A stretch of DNA of 64,000 bases from Cephalopachus bancanus (taxonomy: Eukaryota > Chordata > Mammalia > Primates > Tarsiidae). The notes beneath the pieces are model-generated. The model was not told where the DNA came from. It was given only the letters and a program-made list of their open reading frames with translations, and ran no database searches. Each line of letters starts with the position of its first letter. The first letter of the stretch is position 1. The stretch spans positions 248,001 through 312,000 of the forward strand of contig JAPVLO010000232.1 in the NCBI GenBank assembly GCA_027257055.1. Reading direction: 5' to 3'. Position numbers and translations under genes: made by a program. Shown here piece after piece: positions 60,214-64,000 of this stretch.

Positions 60214-60834
60214 TGGCCCTTTATGGAAAAAAAATTCTGCCTACTCCTGCCTTAGTCAATTTGGCCAAGCCTATCACTACTTCCTACCTCAGTGTCTCCA
60301 TCTGAGAAATTAAAAAGTATATTACATTTAAGTTTACCAAGAACTTCAAGCGCTCATGAAAGTTATTCATTTATTATCAGGAAGTTGGCTCCTCTCTCCC
60401 CCACATGAAGACCCCCACTGCAGTTGAAAAAAAAAATCAAAGTCATTCATCAAAAACTTTGCTCAATCCTCCAAGTAATTTTGTTCAACACAACCAAGTG
60501 TATCCCCTATTAAAGTCAAGGTTTTAAAGTGTATACAACTTTACAACATAGACTCTGAAGACACAGTGCTTACATCACAAGGCAATTTGACTCGTATGTG
60601 ACTATGGAATAAAGGAATCCCAGGTGTTGCCTGTGTCCAATCCAAGTATCACACTGCAGCTGCCCCAGGAAGCATTCGCCTCTATAAAAAGCTCTGGTAA
60701 CAGAGAGCCGGGCCTCACAGCAGGTAAGTCACCACCATCTGCACCTCCACTGCCATCACTCCCTGAACACCCACCAGGTCCAGATGCCATCCTAAGCACC
60801 CAGTAGCCTGCTGGATTTGTTCAAGCCCCACATA

Positions 60835-60975
60835 CCCACAAGGACACCCAATCCTTCTACAGATGAGGAAACTGAGTCTTGAAAGGTACACCTCAAGTCA
60901 CCTAGTGAGGAGAGGGGAGGCGCTCAGGGCTGACCTCAGAGGCTCTGCACTTGGCCATGACCCTGTACTTTCTAA
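60835..60975 (-). mobile_element. MIR SINE
   Basis: CTACAGATGAGGAAACTGAG, AGTCACCTAGTGAGGAGAGG and CAGGGCTGACCTCAGAGGC form the MIR complement. Confidence 0.75.
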
Positions 60976-61319
60976 TTTGTTGCCTACACAGGAGATAACA
61001 TCTATAAGGCGACAGATGGAATTGAGAAACCACTAGGTACACATGTCTGCTTCTCTTCCTCCCTTAGAACCCAGACAGGTACCATTGGCTTGAGGAGGCA
61101 AAACCTACCGACCATCCCAGGGGCTCCGGCCAGACAGCCTCAGAACCACAACCAGGTACAGCACTGCTGCCAGCAGACAATACACCGAGTCCAAACAACC
61201 ACCACAAAAGTCAATTTTTAGACAAATCCCTCCACACACGAAGGGCAGCCAACACAAGAAAAAGAAAGGTCTTTGTCAATTATATATACAGTAATGGACT
61301 CTAGGAGATCATGTGACAT

Positions 61320-61440
61320 ACACAGTGGAAAGACAGAAGCTTTCACTTCAGACTCACCCAGGTTTGAATTTTAGTTTCAACATGAGCCTTATGTCAGTAA
61401 ATTACTTATCTTCTCTGAGCCCACTCCCTTGATGAAGTAA
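61320..61440 (+). mobile_element. MIR SINE fragment
   Basis: CACCCAGGTTTGAATTTTAG, GTAAATTACTTATCTTCTCTG match MIR core and 3' text. Confidence 0.65.
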
Positions 61441-61625
61441 GATCAACCCCTTGCCAGATGGTCCAGGGAATTATCAGCCTCAAAAGGGGAAATGCAGCGG
61501 TTCAGAGTCAGAGCTCCCGAGCCAGCCAATCTAAGCTGAACACTTAGCTTCACAACTCACTTGGCTTAAGGCTGGGCCAAGACTCAGGTTTCATCTGTAA
61601 AACAGGAAAACTGAAAACAGTACCT

Positions 61626-61920
61626 ACTGTTGGGCGGCTCATGCCTGCAATCCCAGGACTTTGGGAGGTCAAGGTAGAAGGATTGCTTGTGCCCAGGAGT
61701 TCAAGATCAGCCTGGGCAACATGGCAAGACCACATCTCTACAAAATATCAAAAAATTAGCCAGGTGTGGTGGCAAGTACCTGTAGTCCCAGCTACTCAGG
61801 AGGCTGAGGCAGAAGAATTGCCTGAGCCCAGCAGGTCAAGGCTGCAGTGGCCGTGAGCATGCCACTGCGCTCCAGCCTGGGCGACAGAGTGAGACTTCTA
61901 CTCAAAAACAAAAAAACAAA
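61626..61920 (+). mobile_element. AluJ-like dimer inserted in MIR
   Basis: Flanked by AGTACCT (61619-61625 and 61921-61927). GGGCAACATGGCAAGACCAC in the left arm. Confidence 0.88.
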
Positions 61921-61979
61921 AGTACCTGCCTCTTAGAGTTGCTCTAAGGACGGAGGACAATATTTAAAGTGCTAACACA

Positions 61980-62286
61980 GTTGGGCTCGGTGGCTCAGCC
62001 TGTAATCCCGTGCCTTTGGGAGGCTGAGGTGAGTGGATTGCCTGAGCCCGCGGATTCGAGACCCGCCTGGGCAGCAAGACCTCATCTCTACAATAAATCA
62101 AAAAATCAGCCGGGCGTGGTATCGCTTGCCTGTAATTCTGGCCACTTGGAAGGCTGAGGCAGAAGGATCGCCGGGGCCCAGCAAGTTGAGGCTGCGGTGG
62201 CCGGGAGCGGCCACTGCACTCCAGTCTGGGTGACAGAGTGAGACTCCAACTCAAAAAATAAAAAAATAAAAAAATAAAAAATAAAT
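61980..62286 (+). mobile_element. Alu dimer, youngest type, inserted in MIR
   Basis: Perfect 14-bp duplication AAAGTGCTAACACA (61966-61979 and 62287-62300). It has the short GGGCAGCAAGACC left-arm form and an (AAAAAT)n tail. Confidence 0.96.
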
Positions 62287-62519
62287 AAAGTGCTAACACA
62301 AAGCACAGTGTCTGGCCTAGGAGCCACACCGATGCAGCTGCTGTGGCTATTATTAACGTGCCTGGCACACAGGAAGCACTCCGTGAGGCTATTCTTCAGT
62401 CGAGTTGTGAGCCAGATGACAACTGCCAGCACCCCTAGACCTGCTCTTGAGGGAAGCAACAGCCTTCTCTGAGGCTATGAAATTAACTTCCACAGCTTCA
62501 AAGGCATGGTGGAAGCTCA

Positions 62520-62770
<251 letters not shown>

Positions 62771-63752
62771 AGCAAAACAAGGCAAATAAAATAAGAGAAA
62801 AGCCACTACACTACCAGCGCTTTCTGGCAGAGAGCACCCTTTACCTCTAAACAGAATGGACTCCTTACCCACATACGGTTTACACCAGAAGAAACACAAA
62901 CAGAAAGGCATCTGTTGAGAAGCAGAACTCCGTAAAACAGCCTGTCTGCACCTGTGGCCAAAGGAGACACAAACAGGCTTGGCTGGGTGGCCCAGACCTT
63001 GACTCTGCCTGTCTTTCCAAAGAACTCACCCCCTCAGTGCGCAGCTGTCTTTGAACCTCACCCGTGCCATGAATATGGTGAGTCCCACAGCTTTTTTTCC
63101 TTTCAAGCCAGCCCACTTTTCCTTTCAACCATATCGAAACAGACCAAAGGCAATCTGTGATTTAAAAATTCCTTGATCTTCACCAGCCTCCTAAAGTCCA
63201 CCCGGCCCAAAATGTGCATTTCACATCGAGTTCAATTATGAAAGACAAGAAAGAAAAAACTCCCTAAAACCCCCTGACTCTCAGAAGACTCTCTCAGGTG
63301 CATTTTAAATTTTCACATGGCTCATATTCCTGCACCTGTTAATTTTTCTTCAAATGACTTCAGCTTTTTTCTTTATAGGCAGATAATTACATTCATTCCA
63401 GGGCTCTAACGTCCTAAACGCAACGTTTTAATGGGCATTATAGCTTAACACAGAAATCCTCTACCATTAAACATCTCCAATTCAAGGGGGATCTAAGAAA
63501 AATGGAAAACAGTCTCCAGATACAGCAGGAGCTTTTATCCACCACAGAAATCAACACACCCAGTTTTATAGACCTTAACAAATGTGCTTTACATTTCTCA
63601 GCCATTTGAAATAGAATATGCATGAGAAGCTAATGATCTTGTATTTTCTCCCTACTTCTCAAAAAAAAAAGCACCAAAAAACAAAGCCAGAGCCACCCTC
63701 TCTAGCACTCTGCAAGTCTAGTGCAAACATACAAGCCTTATTTTTGTTTAAA

Positions 63753-63785
63753 AGCTAAGAGGAAGGAAAGCTAAGAGGAAGGAGT
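63753..63785. repeat. Short tandem duplication
   Basis: AAAGCTAAGAGGAAGG occurs twice in a row. Confidence 0.9.
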
Positions 63786-64000
63786 AGAAATCTGCTTTAG
63801 ATTTCATTTCCGGGGAAATGCAAGCCAAAGCGAGACTTCAAGGTTACCCAGTACAGAGAACACCCTGTCCACTGGCCTTCCACTGAGCACACTCACAGCC
63901 AATGGCAACCCACCTGCAAAGGTCCATTTGCCCAGTCTCACATGGTGCCTGTAAATTCAAGATCATGCTGTTTCACTTTGTTTATTTTAGAACAGTCACC

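Larger units (their letters stand above)
61496..62375 (+). mobile_element. MIR SINE split twice by Alus
   Basis: MIR parts at 61496-61627, 61920-61979 and 62287-62375 (TTTCATCTGTAAAACAGGAA / AGTACCTGCCTCTTAGAG / AGCACAGTGTCTGGCC) read continuously once the two Alus are removed. Confidence 0.8.

Overview
This is nuclear DNA from a primate. It is an intron-dominated, Alu-dense stretch with one recognisable protein-coding gene, UBE2H (E2 ubiquitin-conjugating enzyme H), read on the minus strand. Four coding exons are visible with intact GT-AG splice sites and phase: exon 2 (34568-34644), exon 3 (33631-33705), exon 4 (13062-13101) and exon 5 (11655-11707). Spliced in order they encode about residues 18-100 of the 183-residue enzyme, including the HPN motif and the catalytic cysteine (Cys87). 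Exon 1, with the promoter and CpG island, must lie beyond base 64000. Exon 6 onward, with the 3' UTR, must lie before base 1. No second gene, tRNA, snRNA or miRNA was recognised.

Layout on the + strand: 1-11654 is the 5' part (in + coordinates) of intron 5. 11708-13061 is intron 4, 13102-33630 is the 20.5-kb intron 3, 33706-34567 is the 862-bp intron 2, and 34645-64000 is part of a very long intron 1. All long open frames outside the exons are Alu-derived or chance frames.

The repeat content points to the host. About 45 Alu elements are present. Some are old AluJ-like dimers. The abundant younger family is unusual: GGCTCAGCCTG in place of GGCTCACGCCTG near the 5' end, a GAGCCCGCGGGTTCGAGACC block in the left arm, an ACAATAAATCAAAAAAT linker, and GGCCGGGAGCGGCCACTGC in the right arm. 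I see no AluS/AluY-type copies (anthropoids) and no strepsirrhine-type copies. A tarsier is therefore my best inference, held at moderate confidence. Older layers are MIR, L2, 3' ends of L1, Tigger/MER2-type and mariner-type DNA transposons, and a degenerate ancient repeat I cannot name. I saw no LTR or endogenous retrovirus sequence.

The most unusual local structure is a large inverted duplication at 16036-16545: two 219-bp arms around a 72-bp spacer. The second arm interrupts an AluJ element and carries with it unique sequence from outside that Alu. Other points of interest are short Alus that fuse the left-arm start to the right-arm end, an Alu trimer-like insertion with flanking repeats, nested insertions dated by target-site duplications, and an Alu with a possible 3' transduction.
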